Source of the DNA: an uncultured Aquimarina sp. | Lineage (GTDB): Bacteria > Bacteroidota > Bacteroidia > Flavobacteriales > Flavobacteriaceae | DNA length: 38,388 nt | Assembly (NCBI GenBank): GCA_947492105.1 | Contig: CANLMN010000036.1 | Location: 1-38,388, forward strand | Direction of reading: 5' to 3' | Part shown: piece by piece, positions 7,950 through 16,272 of the stretch | Layout: each line of letters starts with the position of its first letter | How positions within the stretch are numbered: the stretch's first letter is position 1 | Position numbers and translations under genes: made by a program | The notes under the pieces: generated by a model | Database searches by the model: none | Told to the model about the DNA's origin: nothing | Seen by the model: only the letters and a program-made list of their open reading frames with translations

Positions 7950-9148
7950 AATTTCAGTGTTTTTTTTAATTATTTGTGTTTCGAAAGAGATAGATAATAA
8001 TTGGCCAATTGTTTCTGCGTATTTTATAAATATCTTCCGATGTTTAGTGAGACGACACTTTTATTTTTTACTTACAATACATAATTCTCGAATGCATGAG
8101 TGTTTGGTAGGATTGTTAGATATTATCTGGAAACTATATGCTGATTTACAATTGAATAAACCCTAAAACATTCTCGTAAAAATTTTTTTAAAAAAAACTA
8201 AAAAGACTAGTATTTGTTTAAAAAAAGGCTATAAAGCTGCTCAAAAAGCTCCAAGCAACTGGTGGAGTATGGGGTTTTGGGTCTTAAAATAGTTCATTTG
8301 GTTATTGCGAATTTTGTGAAAAATCGGATTTGATGTTTATGGTATTTTAATTTTGTGTCAAAAGCAGACGATGGATTTTTGTGCAAAACGTATGATGAGA
8401 TCGAATTGCCTAGCTAGTGGTGTAGAGTTTTATCAAAATATCTTCCAATTCATCTAAAAGGACAAAGTCGTTGAACTCGTTTTATGCATTAGAAAATCTA
8501 CCGTGACCTTAAATTACTGCAAAACCTACTGCCTTGTTATATTTTTGAAATTGTAGGTTACGGAGTAACTTCAGGCCTAGATATCATTAGATTTTATGAA
8601 GTTTTTAATTCTCATTGCAAAGTTCTAATACAATTTAAGACATATAAATTCGTATTAATGACACTGTAATTTTTTTATGTAAGCACATCGTGATGCTACA
8701 GCATAGCTTTGGCTATGGAATATTAGGAACAAAGTATTTAGATGGAAAAAGAACAAGTCGATATGCGATAGTATACAGCTCATTTGGTATAAGGTGTCAG
8801 ACAAACTGAATCAAAAAGGAAGAGTTTGAGGGGGTAATAGTGGTGTTTCGGTTAAATAAAGGGTAGGGGCATTTTTCAAAATATGGGATTGCTTTTGAGA
8901 TTGGACTTTTATAAAAAAAAGGATAGTGGTTTACAGTGTTTTGTGAGAGGAGATTAGAAATAATAGCAATAAAATTTTGAAAACTTGCTTGATATAGAAT
9001 CATGTTTTTTTTATTCCTAGCAAAAAAAGAAGGCTCTAGTACATATATTATTGATCCATGTAATGCCTCTAGCTATAATGTAAAAGTTTTCGCGTGTCAA
9101 GAGATCCAATCAAAAACTATATGACTATACTATAAGGTGGTATATATG
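7950..9148. other. 1.2-kb gap with one repeat copy and no supported gene
   Basis: Open frames here are short and broken on both strands. The one long frame at 8797-9003 (minus) has no start context and no protein-like pattern. The only structure I can support is the repeat at 8643-8790. The stretch 8180-8280 can be read for about 30 codons (ending YKAAQKAPSNWWSMGFWVLK) but lacks a start codon. Confidence 0.5.
8643..8790 (+). repeat. Family I repeat, copy A (148 bp)
   Basis: Aligns over its whole length with 15462-15609. Shared blocks in order are TATAAATTCGT, TTAATGACACT, GTGAT, GCATAGC, TATGGAATAT, GATGGAAAAAGAACA, GTC, ATATGC, and ATTTGGT at the end. The centre CATAGC-TTTG-GCTATG is a perfect hairpin. 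The right end reads ATTTGGTAT, like the ends of the Family II elements. Both frames across it are interrupted, so it looks non-coding. Confidence 0.75.
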
Positions 9149-9568
9149 CTATTTGTCTATCTTTTTCAAAAGGAGACGGTAATCAGCAGGTTTGATTTCC
9201 ATGCCATTCTTTGGGTAAGGGGTCAATCCAATCACATGAACTTCGGTAGTTTCTATTGTCCAAAGTAGTTTTGTGTTGTTTTCGTTAATTCCATCTACAC
9301 CAAAAACTAATTCTTGTGTGTTTTCTACTCCATCCTGTAGTATAGAAATGGTTGCCTTGGCTTCGCCAGCCCAAATACACTGTGTTTCTTCTGGACAGCG
9401 GGAATCTTCTATGACTGTATCAAAGCGCACATTTGGACTTTTGAAACTCGTAGACTCTTTGGGTTTTAGTAGAAAGGTGGTATCCTCTTCTTCAATGTGG
9501 TGAGTTTCCTGAGCTTTGCAACCAAACATGAAGACTGTAAAAAGAATTAGTAGTATCGAATTTTTCAT
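9149..9568 (-). CDS. Small lipoprotein with SRCPxxxxCxWAGE motif
   Basis: Predicted lipoprotein of 139 residues. The signal peptide MKNSILLILFTVFMFGC is followed by KAQETHH. The middle carries the conserved-looking pattern EDSRCPEETQCIWAGEA, with two cysteines spaced CPEETQC, which is found in a widespread group of small uncharacterised lipoproteins. The C-terminal half is beta-rich with TPYPKNGMEI. The frame opens with TTG at 9586, but ATG 9568 begins exactly at the signal peptide and is preferred. No partner gene is adjacent. Confidence 0.8.
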   Translation of the reverse strand: MKNSILLILFTVFMFGCKAQETHHIEEEDTTFLLKPKESTSFKSPNVRFDTVIEDSRCPEETQCIWAGEAKATISILQDGVENTQELVFGVDGINENNTKLLWTIETTEVHVIGLTPYPKNGMEIKPADYRLLLKKIDK

Positions 9569-10118
9569 AAAATGTGCGTAATTCAATGGTTCTTGCTATA
9601 CTTTGAGTTGAGGTAAAAAGAAAAAATAGTAGTTCTGTATGCTCAACATATTTCATAACATTTTCGTCAAAAAAACAATAGATATGAATTCAGTATAATT
9701 CTAAATTCAATCCTTTGCTTTAAAGATAGTTAAAACATCTTGTATATCTAGCCAACTTTGTGTTTGATGTGTGGACATTGTATTTTGTGGTCTCAGGAAA
9801 GAAAAGAGGTCAAGCATAGTTGTAGTGTAGGTAGTTTTTAGAGAGCTTTAAAACTGTTTCGTTGTGTAATTTTGAAGATGTAGGGTATAATGGAGTTACG
9901 TTTTTGGCTTGTAGAAAATCCAATTGCGTTTTGATAGGACGAATATTTTTTGTCCAAAAAACAGTATGATGGTACCCGTGGTATCAATTATAGGACGTGC
10001 GAATGAAATAATTTTCAGAAAATGGGCTAGGTGATATGTAATACTAACTAGTAGATTAGGTGCTGTGTAGGTGTGGATTCGTCAAAATACAGTTATAGCT
10101 TTTTTATTTTTTAGGGGT

Positions 10119-10166
10119 AATGCCAAATCAGTTATATACTGTCGCATATCGACTTGTTCTTTTTCT
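10119..10166 (-). repeat. Family I repeat fragment, copy C
   Basis: The reverse complement matches the right 48 bp of copy A: GAAAAAGAACAAGTCGATAT, then GCGA, AGTATA, AACTGATTTGGCAT. Only the right-end part is recognisable; beyond 10166 the sequence diverges. Confidence 0.68.
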
Positions 10167-10193
10167 ATATAAATCAATATAGAGCACGCTATA

Positions 10194-10230
10194 AAACTCC
10201 TGTACGAGAATGATACTCATGCAGGAGTTT
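10194..10230 (-). terminator. Hairpin terminator downstream of the small membrane protein gene
   Basis: AAACTCCTG (10194-10202) pairs with CAGGAGTTT (10222-10230) around a 19-nt loop that itself holds a short GAG/CTC stem. It lies about 70 bp past the 3' end of the minus-strand gene at 10299 and has T-rich sequence after it on that strand. Confidence 0.55.
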
Positions 10231-10298
10231 GGTAAAAATTAGTTAGGATGTATTTGGTTCGGGTAAAGGCAAACCCAAAATTTCAAAGTAGTTTTAAT

Positions 10299-10490
10299 TC
10301 ATTCTTCTGAGCTTTTTAAACTTGATAAAATATAAGTCCCTAAAAAAAGAAGTAACAATGGTGATACAAGATATTCATAAAGTGAAGATTTTTTTCTCAT
10401 CACATCCTCAATTATCTCAAAACCATAATAAAAAATAACAATCGATAAGAGCGTTAAGATTACGCCTAAAATTAATTTAAAGTTTTTCAT
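10299..10490 (-). CDS. Small two-helix membrane protein, unknown function
   Basis: A 63-residue protein starting MKNFKLILGVIL; an ATG two codons upstream (10496) is also possible. It has two hydrophobic helices (about 5-24 and 42-57) separated by a charged loop EIIEDVMRKKSSLYEY, and ends LKSSEE. I recognise no family. A hairpin terminator downstream supports a real transcript. Confidence 0.6.
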   Translation of the reverse strand: MKNFKLILGVILTLLSIVIFYYGFEIIEDVMRKKSSLYEYLVSPLLLLFLGTYILSSLKSSEE

Positions 10491-10622
10491 AAGCATTGAT
10501 CATTTAAATACAAAGAAATAAAATTCTTGTCTAATTTTAAGTCTTAAAGATACAAAATAATCACCCTATGCTATATACGGTTTTTGCTCAATTAATAGGC
10601 TGTATATGAGTATTAAAAATGA

Positions 10623-10659
10623 CAACACCTTCAAGATATTTTCAATTTTGAAGGTGTTG
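10623..10659. terminator. Terminator after the CBM-domain gene
   Basis: Perfect 12-bp stem CAACACCTTCAA (10623-10634) with TTGAAGGTGTTG (10648-10659), loop 13 nt, T-rich on both strands. It sits 25 bp beyond the stop of the minus-strand gene at 10685. Confidence 0.82.
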
Positions 10660-10684
10660 TTTCTATTTTTTGTGAAGAATCTAC

Positions 10685-11269
10685 CTAGTCTATACGTACT
10701 AATTTGAAGTTGTCGACGTGATATTCGCCTTTTCTGCTACCAAAACCAATAGAAATGCCTAGGTCTCCAAAATCAGCGGGAGCTCCAGGATATTTATCTT
10801 TAGCCTCAAACGTATGGCTAAGTTGTTGCCAGGTGCCATCCCCTAAGAAGCGTAAGTCTCGTTCTACTACGCCACCCCAGTTTTTGGAGCTTCCTGTTTC
10901 TTCTGAGGAATAAATCAAGAGTCGAACACTATCATCAGCAACTCGGCTTTTTGCCCAAAAACTAATCGTATAAGTTTTTCCTTTTTTTAATTTGAGACCT
11001 TTGCGTAGCAAAAATATTTTGTTTGGATTGTCTTTGGCTGCCTTGTCGATTAGAACTTTGATAGAAGCTTTGTCATCATGGCCATCTTTGTTGTCAATTA
11101 CGATTTTGGCTTTTGGTTGGCTTCGGGTGTCACCCCAGACTTCTGTTTCCCAATTTTTTAGGTTTTCTGTAAATGTGTGATTTTCTTTAATCAATGTTTT
11201 TTGTGCATAGCTAGATATGCATAAAATACAGCATAACAATCCTGTTATGAGAGCATGGTTTTTCTTCAT
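10685..11269 (-). CDS. Secreted protein with a CBM4_9-like carbohydrate-binding domain
   Basis: A 194-residue exported protein. The signal peptide ends at SYA-Q (about residue 22), and the remainder is one beta-sandwich of the CenC/CBM4_9 type: KENHTFTENLKNWETEVWGD at the start, KGKTYTISFWAKS in the middle, then GTWQQLSHTFEA and the closing strand EYHVDNFKLVRI. Such domains bind polysaccharide chains and are usually attached to a hydrolase; here the domain stands alone. Glycan binding is inferred from the fold. It is divergent from the gene at 11607. Confidence 0.8.
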   Translation of the reverse strand: MKKNHALITGLLCCILCISSYAQKTLIKENHTFTENLKNWETEVWGDTRSQPKAKIVIDNKDGHDDKASIKVLIDKAAKDNPNKIFLLRKGLKLKKGKTYTISFWAKSRVADDSVRLLIYSSEETGSSKNWGGVVERDLRFLGDGTWQQLSHTFEAKDKYPGAPADFGDLGISIGFGSRKGEYHVDNFKLVRID

Positions 11270-11606
11270 TTTGCACTTTTTTTTGTGATAATTGTAAACA
11301 AGTCAAACAGTGACCAAATTTTTTTTTAGAATAGAGTCATCAATGCTATAATTTGAGGTAATTATTAAATTCGGTATTCTAAAATAACAATAAAAAGGGC
11401 AGGTTTCCAAAATTTACGGGACTAAAAACGTTTTGAAAACTCAATTTTAGCTCTGTAAATTCATTTTTAACCGATAACAAGAATGAATCGTTTTGGGTTT
11501 TAGTGAATCCCTTGATCTTATTTGAATTATAAAAGTATATTTTTTTTGAGAAAAGAGGCTTTGGCACATTTTTTTCATGTAAATTCCCAAAAAGCATTAG
11601 AAAATA
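11270..11606. other. Divergent intergenic region, nothing firm
   Basis: 337 bp between two divergent genes, so it must hold two promoters, but no convincing TTG/TAnnTTTG pair is seen. A minus-strand open frame (11379-11690) crosses it and the next gene's 5' end; its composition is not protein-like. Confidence 0.4.
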
Positions 11607-12095
11607 ATGAGTAAAAGTGTACAAGAGTACTGGATTTTTATGATTTTCATTTGTGGTTTTCTCTTCACAGGGATTCACGTAAAGGCTCAAGAAGTTTATT
11701 TTGCAGAAGATCCTCCAATGGTTTTGGACGGAAAAGCCAAACAGATTCCTGGTTTTGTAGTAGAATATTCTGCAAAAAATAATGGGTTTATTTTGCTACA
11801 GTTGTTCAAAAACAAAGAGCTACTTGTTGGCAAGGGGGTCTTTGTAGTCAAAAAACGTGGTAGTAATACTGCCGCAATGAGTCTACGGATGTTGGATGCC
11901 GATAAGCAATTAGAACCAAGCACTGATTACGAATATCGATTAACACTTTTTGAAAACTCTAGTACAAAGGAGGTTACATCAAAAGATGCAAGCTCTATGA
12001 TATCTACAGCTTCTTTTGCGCCGTTATCCAAGTCTGCTCCTGAACGAAAAAAAGTCGGAAAAACGACAATTGTCCAAGGAGTCAAGGTGTTTTAA
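11607..12095 (+). CDS. Secreted protein of unknown function (162 aa)
   Basis: Exported protein: an N-terminal hydrophobic segment (IFMIFICGFLFTGIHVKAQ) ends in an Ala-Gln cleavage site near residue 28. The mature part is beta-rich, with VEYSAKNNGFILLQLFKNKE and LEPSTDYEYRLTLFEN suggesting an immunoglobulin- or fibronectin-like sandwich. No family is recognised. A start at ATG 11640 (MIFICGF) is an alternative. Its TAA touches the stop codon of the convergent gene at 12096 with no spacer. Confidence 0.75.
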   Translation: MSKSVQEYWIFMIFICGFLFTGIHVKAQEVYFAEDPPMVLDGKAKQIPGFVVEYSAKNNGFILLQLFKNKELLVGKGVFVVKKRGSNTAAMSLRMLDADKQLEPSTDYEYRLTLFENSSTKEVTSKDASSMISTASFAPLSKSAPERKKVGKTTIVQGVKVF

Positions 12096-13166
12096 TTACT
12101 TTTTTACTGCTTTGACAAGGTGTATATAAACTGGAAAATGGTCACTGTAACCGTTTGTAAAAGTGCCATTGGCAAAACTGCGAAAAGGATATCCTTTATA
12201 TCTGCCCTGTGGAGTTGTTAGAAAATCTGGACTATAGATCCCTGCTTTGTAATAGCTGTAACCTTGGTTTTTATTCTCCAAAAATGCTTTTGTCAAGAGT
12301 ATTTGATCAAACAAATTCCAGGTATCTCCATACGCTAAAGATCCATAACCTTGGCGATGTAATTTTTCCATAGGATTATAGAGTCCTTTGGTCGAGACAG
12401 ATTTTTTGTTGCTCATAGATTTCAATACCTTTTTTAGACTAGGACTAGTTGGATCATCATTAAGATCCCCCAAAGTGATAATTTTTGCATATGGGTCAGT
12501 TGTTTGTAGAGAGTCTATGAGGTGTTTGTTGAGTTTTGCTGCTGCTATTCGTTTATACGAACTTCGTTTTTCGCCCCCTCTTCTAGAGGGCCAATGATTC
12601 ACGAGTATATGGATAGCGTCCCCATCCAGAAAGCCACTTACCAAAAGTTGATCTCTAGTATAAACTCTTTTGTTTGTAATTTCTTTGTCATAGATGAGTA
12701 ATTCGTGCTTGCTTGCATGGGATTTTACAAAAAAACCTTGTTGAAAAAGTAAAGCAACGTCGATGCCCCTGCGATCAGGAGCATCAAAGTGTACGATCTG
12801 GTAATTATAAGGTGCTAGTTGTGGAGTTGCTACAAGGTCCTCTAGAACTTTTTGATTCTCGATTTCGGCCAAACCAATAATAGCAGGAGCATTTTTACTG
12901 CGCTCTTGACCGATTTGGGCAATAACCGTGGCAATATTATGAATTTTCTTATGATAGATTTCTTCAGTCCAATGGTCTTTTCCTTCTGGAGTGCGATCAT
13001 CATCAAATGTCAATGGATCATCTTCGTAGTCAAATAGGTTTTCTGCATTATAAAAAGCAACAGTTGCTATTTTGTATTCCTTTTGAGTTTGACCAAAAAT
13101 AGAAGTGAATTTGGAGATGCAACAAAAAATGGAAATGAGAAGAAATTGTTGAATGATAGTGTGCAT
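12096..13166 (-). CDS. Secreted endonuclease/exonuclease/phosphatase family protein
   Basis: Metal-dependent phosphodiesterase fold (EEP/DNase I-like), probably exported. With the ATG at 13166 it has 356 residues and an N-terminal signal sequence. The EEP motifs are in order: FYNAENLFD, GLAEIEN (catalytic Glu), DRRGIDVALLF, VNHWPSRRGGE, LGDLNDDP, and the final GYSDHFPVYI (catalytic Asp-His). The frame extends to a TTG at 13187, which would put charged residues before the signal peptide. The substrate is unknown; secreted bacterial members often degrade nucleic acid or phosphoesters. It abuts the convergent gene end to end. Confidence 0.92.
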   Translation of the reverse strand: MHTIIQQFLLISIFCCISKFTSIFGQTQKEYKIATVAFYNAENLFDYEDDPLTFDDDRTPEGKDHWTEEIYHKKIHNIATVIAQIGQERSKNAPAIIGLAEIENQKVLEDLVATPQLAPYNYQIVHFDAPDRRGIDVALLFQQGFFVKSHASKHELLIYDKEITNKRVYTRDQLLVSGFLDGDAIHILVNHWPSRRGGEKRSSYKRIAAAKLNKHLIDSLQTTDPYAKIITLGDLNDDPTSPSLKKVLKSMSNKKSVSTKGLYNPMEKLHRQGYGSLAYGDTWNLFDQILLTKAFLENKNQGYSYYKAGIYSPDFLTTPQGRYKGYPFRSFANGTFTNGYSDHFPVYIHLVKAVKK

Positions 13167-13339
13167 AAAATACTTGTTCAGAATCAAAGATACTATTTTA
13201 GGAGTACAGGGCAGTTTTAAAACAATAAAATTGAAAGCAAATAGCGGGGATATATACCGTCTTAAAAACGCTATTATAAGTATTTATATTTTTACAATAG
13301 ACTGTTGTAATTGTCAAATAACAAAATCTAATAAGGCAT

Positions 13340-13374
13340 TTGTAAGCTTTCGAAAAAAATATTGACTAATTTTG
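13340..13374 (+). promoter_or_regulatory. candidate trxA promoter
   Basis: TTG at 13340-13342 and TAATTTTG at 13367-13374 fit the Bacteroidota -33/-7 boxes, although the 24-bp spacing is slightly long. The -7 box lies 39 bp before the trxA ATG. Confidence 0.45.
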
Positions 13375-13413
13375 TGTACATTTAATTACGGATAAATAAA
13401 TAATTTAGAAAAT

Positions 13414-13731
13414 ATGGCACTAGAAATAACAGACACTACTTTTGATGAGGTAGTATTAAAAAGTGACAAACCAGTATTAGTAGATTTTTGGGCGGCTTGG
13501 TGTGGCCCTTGTAGAATGGTAGGTCCAATTATTGAAGAAATAAGCGAAGATTACAAAGACAAAGCAATAGTTGGTAAGGTTGATGTAGATGCAAATCAAG
13601 AATTTGCTGCAAAGTATGGCGTACGTAACATCCCAACAGTTTTGATTTTTCAGAACGGAGAAGTTGTAGGTCGTAAAGTAGGTGTGTCTCCAAAAACAGA
13701 ATACGCAAATGCTATCGATGCACTTTTGTAA
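13414..13731 (+). CDS. trxA: Thioredoxin
   Basis: Cytoplasmic disulfide reductase that passes electrons from thioredoxin reductase to target proteins. Its 105 residues are the normal length. The redox motif is W-C30-G-P-C33 in DFWAAWCGPCRM, the cis-proline is in RNIPTVLIF, and the end carries the usual GRKVGVSPK segment. No signal peptide. A terminator follows at 13761, and the DUF58 gene comes next on the same strand. Confidence 0.98.
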   Translation: MALEITDTTFDEVVLKSDKPVLVDFWAAWCGPCRMVGPIIEEISEDYKDKAIVGKVDVDANQEFAAKYGVRNIPTVLIFQNGEVVGRKVGVSPKTEYANAIDALL

Positions 13732-13760
13732 TAGCAAAACTCATATAGATAAGTAAATAG

Positions 13761-13792
13761 AAAAAGGTTTGGCATATCGCTAAACCTTTTTT
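13761..13792 (+). terminator. trxA terminator
   Basis: AAAAAGGTTTGGC pairs with GCTAAACCTTTTTT around ATATC (stem about 12 bp with one mismatch), ending in a T run, 30 bp past the trxA stop. Confidence 0.82.
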
Positions 13793-13851
13793 AATTTACA
13801 GAATTAAGGCAACACAATGATGTGTACTTTGCAAAAAAGAATATAAACTAT

Positions 13852-14781
13852 ATGGATATTCAGTCAGAGCTTAATAAAACCAGTGGGTTTACTAATATAG
13901 AATTATTAGCAAAACAGGTAGTAGAGGGATTTATTTCGGGCATGCACAAAAGTCCATTTCATGGGTTCTCTGCAGAATTTGCAGAACATAAGATTTATAA
14001 CCCAGGCGAAAGTACACGTCATATCGATTGGAAGCTATATGCCAAAACAGATAAACTGTATACTAAACGGTATGAAGAGGAAACCAATTTGCGTTGTCAC
14101 CTTATTATAGACAATTCTTCGTCGATGCATTATCCCAAAATCAATGAATATCATTTGGGATCACTCAATAAAATTGGTTTCTCTGTACTGGCGGCTGCGA
14201 GTATTATGGCAATTCTCAAAAAGCAACGTGATGCTGTAGGATTGAGTGTTTATAGTGATCAATATGACTATTACGCACCAGAAAAAGGTAGTGAACGGCA
14301 TCATAGAATGCTTCTGGATCAGCTCAATAAAACCCTCAATGTCGCGTCAGCTCCAAGACAAACGGATACATACACCTATTTACATCAAATTGCAGAAAAT
14401 ATAAACAGACGCTCTTTGGTTTTTCTCTTTTCTGATATGTTACAATCTACGACAAGCCCCGACAAACTTTTTGAGGCGCTGCAGCATCTAAAATATAATA
14501 AGCACGAAGTGATTCTTTTTCATACCTATGATGGCGAAAAGGAAATCAATTTTGATTTTAATAATAAGCCTACACGCTTTGTAGACGTAGAAACAGAGTC
14601 CTACATTAATCTGTACGCGGATACGATCAAAGATTCGTATAAAGAAGCTATAAGTGCATATTTCTCTGAGTTAAAATTGAAATGTATGCAGTATCAAATC
14701 AAATACGTAGCTGTAGATACGACAAAAGATTTTGATAAAATATTGACTACTTATATGGTAGAACGTCAGAAATTTAGATGA
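13852..14781 (+). CDS. DUF58 domain-containing protein
   Basis: Cytoplasmic protein of 309 residues with a von Willebrand A-like fold. The DUF58 hallmark is EHKIYNPGESTRHIDWKLYA, followed by a MIDAS-like DxSxS in LIIDNSSSMHY and the strand SLVFLFSDM. DUF58 proteins are usually encoded with MoxR ATPases in metal-centre or envelope assembly; no MoxR gene is in view. A frame extension to 13822 exists, but ATG 13852 (MDIQSELNK) matches the usual short N terminus. Confidence 0.9.
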   Translation: MDIQSELNKTSGFTNIELLAKQVVEGFISGMHKSPFHGFSAEFAEHKIYNPGESTRHIDWKLYAKTDKLYTKRYEEETNLRCHLIIDNSSSMHYPKINEYHLGSLNKIGFSVLAAASIMAILKKQRDAVGLSVYSDQYDYYAPEKGSERHHRMLLDQLNKTLNVASAPRQTDTYTYLHQIAENINRRSLVFLFSDMLQSTTSPDKLFEALQHLKYNKHEVILFHTYDGEKEINFDFNNKPTRFVDVETESYINLYADTIKDSYKEAISAYFSELKLKCMQYQIKYVAVDTTKDFDKILTTYMVERQKFR

Positions 14782-14829
14782 TCAAAAGCAGGTTTTTTCT
14801 TTTTTTATTTAAAAAATATTCAAAAATAT

Positions 14830-14860
14830 TTGCTCAACAGGACAAAGGGGTGTATATTTG
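14830..14860 (+). promoter_or_regulatory. tRNA-Asp promoter
   Basis: TTG (14830-14832), a 20-bp spacer and TATATTTG (14853-14860) give a full match to the Bacteroidota housekeeping promoter, 14 bp before the tRNA 5' end. Confidence 0.75.
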
Positions 14861-14874
14861 CCACCGCAACAAAC

Positions 14875-14948
14875 GGTCTGGTAGTTCAGTTGGTTAGAAT
14901 ATCTGCCTGTCACGCAGGGGGTCGCGGGTTCGAGTCCCGTCCAGACCG
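14875..14948 (+). tRNA. tRNA-Asp (anticodon GTC)
   Basis: 74-nt cloverleaf. GGTCTGG (14875-14881) pairs with CCAGACC (14941-14947), discriminator G. The D loop is AGTTCAGTTGGTTAGAAT, the anticodon arm CCTGTCACGCAGG with GTC, and the T arm contains GGTTCGAGTCC. CCA is not encoded. Confidence 0.97.
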
Positions 14949-14953
14949 CAAAT

Positions 14954-15005
14954 TCTGAAAGCGTTCAGAATCAAAAAAGCCTCATTTAGTTGTGGGGCTT
15001 TTTTT
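14954..15005 (+). terminator. tRNA-Asp terminator with a preceding hairpin
   Basis: TCTGAA-AGCG-TTCAGA (14954-14969) is followed by AAAAAAGCCTC...GGGGCTTTTTT (14973-15005). The second hairpin with its T run is a standard terminator; the first may protect or delimit the tRNA 3' trailer. Confidence 0.78.
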
Positions 15006-15063
15006 GTATTAAGTATATTCTATAACAAAGATGTTGTGTTGTCCTTGAGAAATTGAGGATAGA

Positions 15064-15130
15064 GGTTACCGCCAAATGTATTTGGCATTAACCAATGAGA
15101 AGCTTTCCTGTAAGATGGGAGGCTTTTTTT
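15064..15130 (+). other. Extended palindrome followed by a second terminator-like hairpin
   Basis: GGTTA...TAACC (15064-15093) encloses GCCAAAT-GT-ATTTGGC, a near-perfect 30-bp palindrome. Seven bases on, AAGCTTTCC (15100-15108) and GGGAGGCTT (15117-15125) form a hairpin with a T run to 15130. No gene is visible here, so this may be a small transcript with its terminator or a relic. Confidence 0.45.
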
Positions 15131-15702
15131 GTTTTTTGAGATAGTTATATTTGCAATAGTTCCTTTTGCTAGTGATAATTTGAGTTCAAGCAAAAAAAAC
15201 ATCATGATTTTTCTTTTTTGATTTTTGTGTCAAAAAATTGGATCTAGAGTAATAGTTGTATGGACAGGAATACCCTGGTTAACTTAAAAGAGGAAAAGTT
15301 CTTCTTTTTTGACTCCTCTAAACCCGGTTCCCAACGCTTTTATCTTGGTAGTAAAAGATTTTGTTACGACGTTTGTACTTCTATTGGTATAATATTTCAA
15401 GGTGGATCTATAATGAATAGTTTGTGTATTGTGAGAAATGTGTGAGTGCAATATTTGGGTGTATAAATTCGTGTTAATGACACTATTATTTTTTGGGCAA
15501 AAATACCGTGATTCTATTGCATAGCCTTAGTTATGGAATATATGAGCAAGAGGCATGTAGATGGAAAAAGAACATGTCTATATGCCACATTATATAGCTA
15601 ATTTGGTGTTAATTGTTGGTTTTGTGGAATAATAAAATGCAAATGGGCACGTATCAAATTCTATGAGAGTTTGAGTATGGGCTAATTTAATTTATAATAT
15701 AA
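15131..15702. other. Gene-poor gap holding repeat copy B
   Basis: No supported gene. Contains the repeat at 15462-15609. Short frames at 15020-15205 (minus) and 15260-15445 (plus) lack protein-like composition. Confidence 0.45.
15462..15609 (+). repeat. Family I repeat, copy B (148 bp)
   Basis: Same length and block order as copy A at 8643-8790 (TATAAATTCGT, TTAATGACACT, GTGAT, GCATAGC, TATGGAATAT, GATGGAAAAAGAACA, ATATGC, ATTTGGT). Divergence between the copies is concentrated in the AT-rich spacers, while the block lengths are kept. Confidence 0.75.
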
Positions 15703-16203
15703 ATGACATTACAAGATTTATTAAACTGGTTTGGTCAACATCAATATTGGGTATTGGGATATTTTGTCACACTTTTAGTGTTGACGATAATTACAACCTT
15801 GTTGGTGAACAAAAATACTATAGGTGGCCTGAAGTATTTCATGAGTCTTTTGGTGTATGGAGTTGCTGTTCCGGGGATTTTAGCACTAATTTTGGTGCTG
15901 TATAGCTTATTTATCTTACGAGCTAGTTTGTTGCAAGTAAGTGTTGTCGCGTATTTTGTTCCTATATTGGCAGCGGTTTTGACACTTTTTATTATGAATA
16001 AAAAAGTAAAAATGAATCAAATACCTGGTTTTAGGCGTTTGTCAAGTCTAGTAATGTTAATTGTCATTAGTTTCATTATAGTTTTTGTATTACAAAAAAT
16101 GTTTTTTGGAATCTTATTCGTGGGTGGTTTTACCCAATTACTGATGGTGTTTATTGTAGTATTAGTAGTCTTGAAACTGGCCTGGTCACGATTCACGAAG
16201 TAG
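15703..16203 (+). CDS. Multi-helix membrane protein of unknown function
   Basis: A 166-residue inner-membrane protein with about five helices (18-37, 43-73, 77-97, 110-130, 135-158). It opens MTLQDLLNWFGQHQYW, carries a short polar loop MNKKVKMNQIPGFRRLSS between helices three and four, and ends in a basic tail. The pattern resembles a conserved uncharacterised flavobacterial membrane protein, but I cannot assign a function. It is followed 69 bp later by a lipoprotein gene on the same strand. Confidence 0.75.
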   Translation: MTLQDLLNWFGQHQYWVLGYFVTLLVLTIITTLLVNKNTIGGLKYFMSLLVYGVAVPGILALILVLYSLFILRASLLQVSVVAYFVPILAAVLTLFIMNKKVKMNQIPGFRRLSSLVMLIVISFIIVFVLQKMFFGILFVGGFTQLLMVFIVVLVVLKLAWSRFTK

Positions 16204-16272
16204 TGTTAATTTATATGTACTGGTCTACGCAACCATTTGGGGTTTTTTCTATCTATTGACTAAAAGGTAGTT

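Larger units (their letters stand above)
9569..10298. other. 730-bp gap with a partial repeat and a terminator
   Basis: No coding frame is supported. The gap contains a Family I fragment at 10119-10166 and the hairpin at 10194-10230. The remainder is AT-rich without clear promoters or open frames. Confidence 0.5.

Noticed and set aside
8797-9003. 68-codon minus-strand frame
   Set aside because: No protein-like pattern, low-complexity AT-rich composition, no start or terminator context.
11379-11690. 103-codon minus-strand frame overlapping a secreted protein gene
   Set aside because: It covers the promoter gap and the 5' end of the signal-peptide gene on the other strand; composition is random-like.
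15020-15205. 61-codon minus-strand frame
   Set aside because: It runs through the palindrome and terminator hairpins after tRNA-Asp, so the open frame is a by-product.
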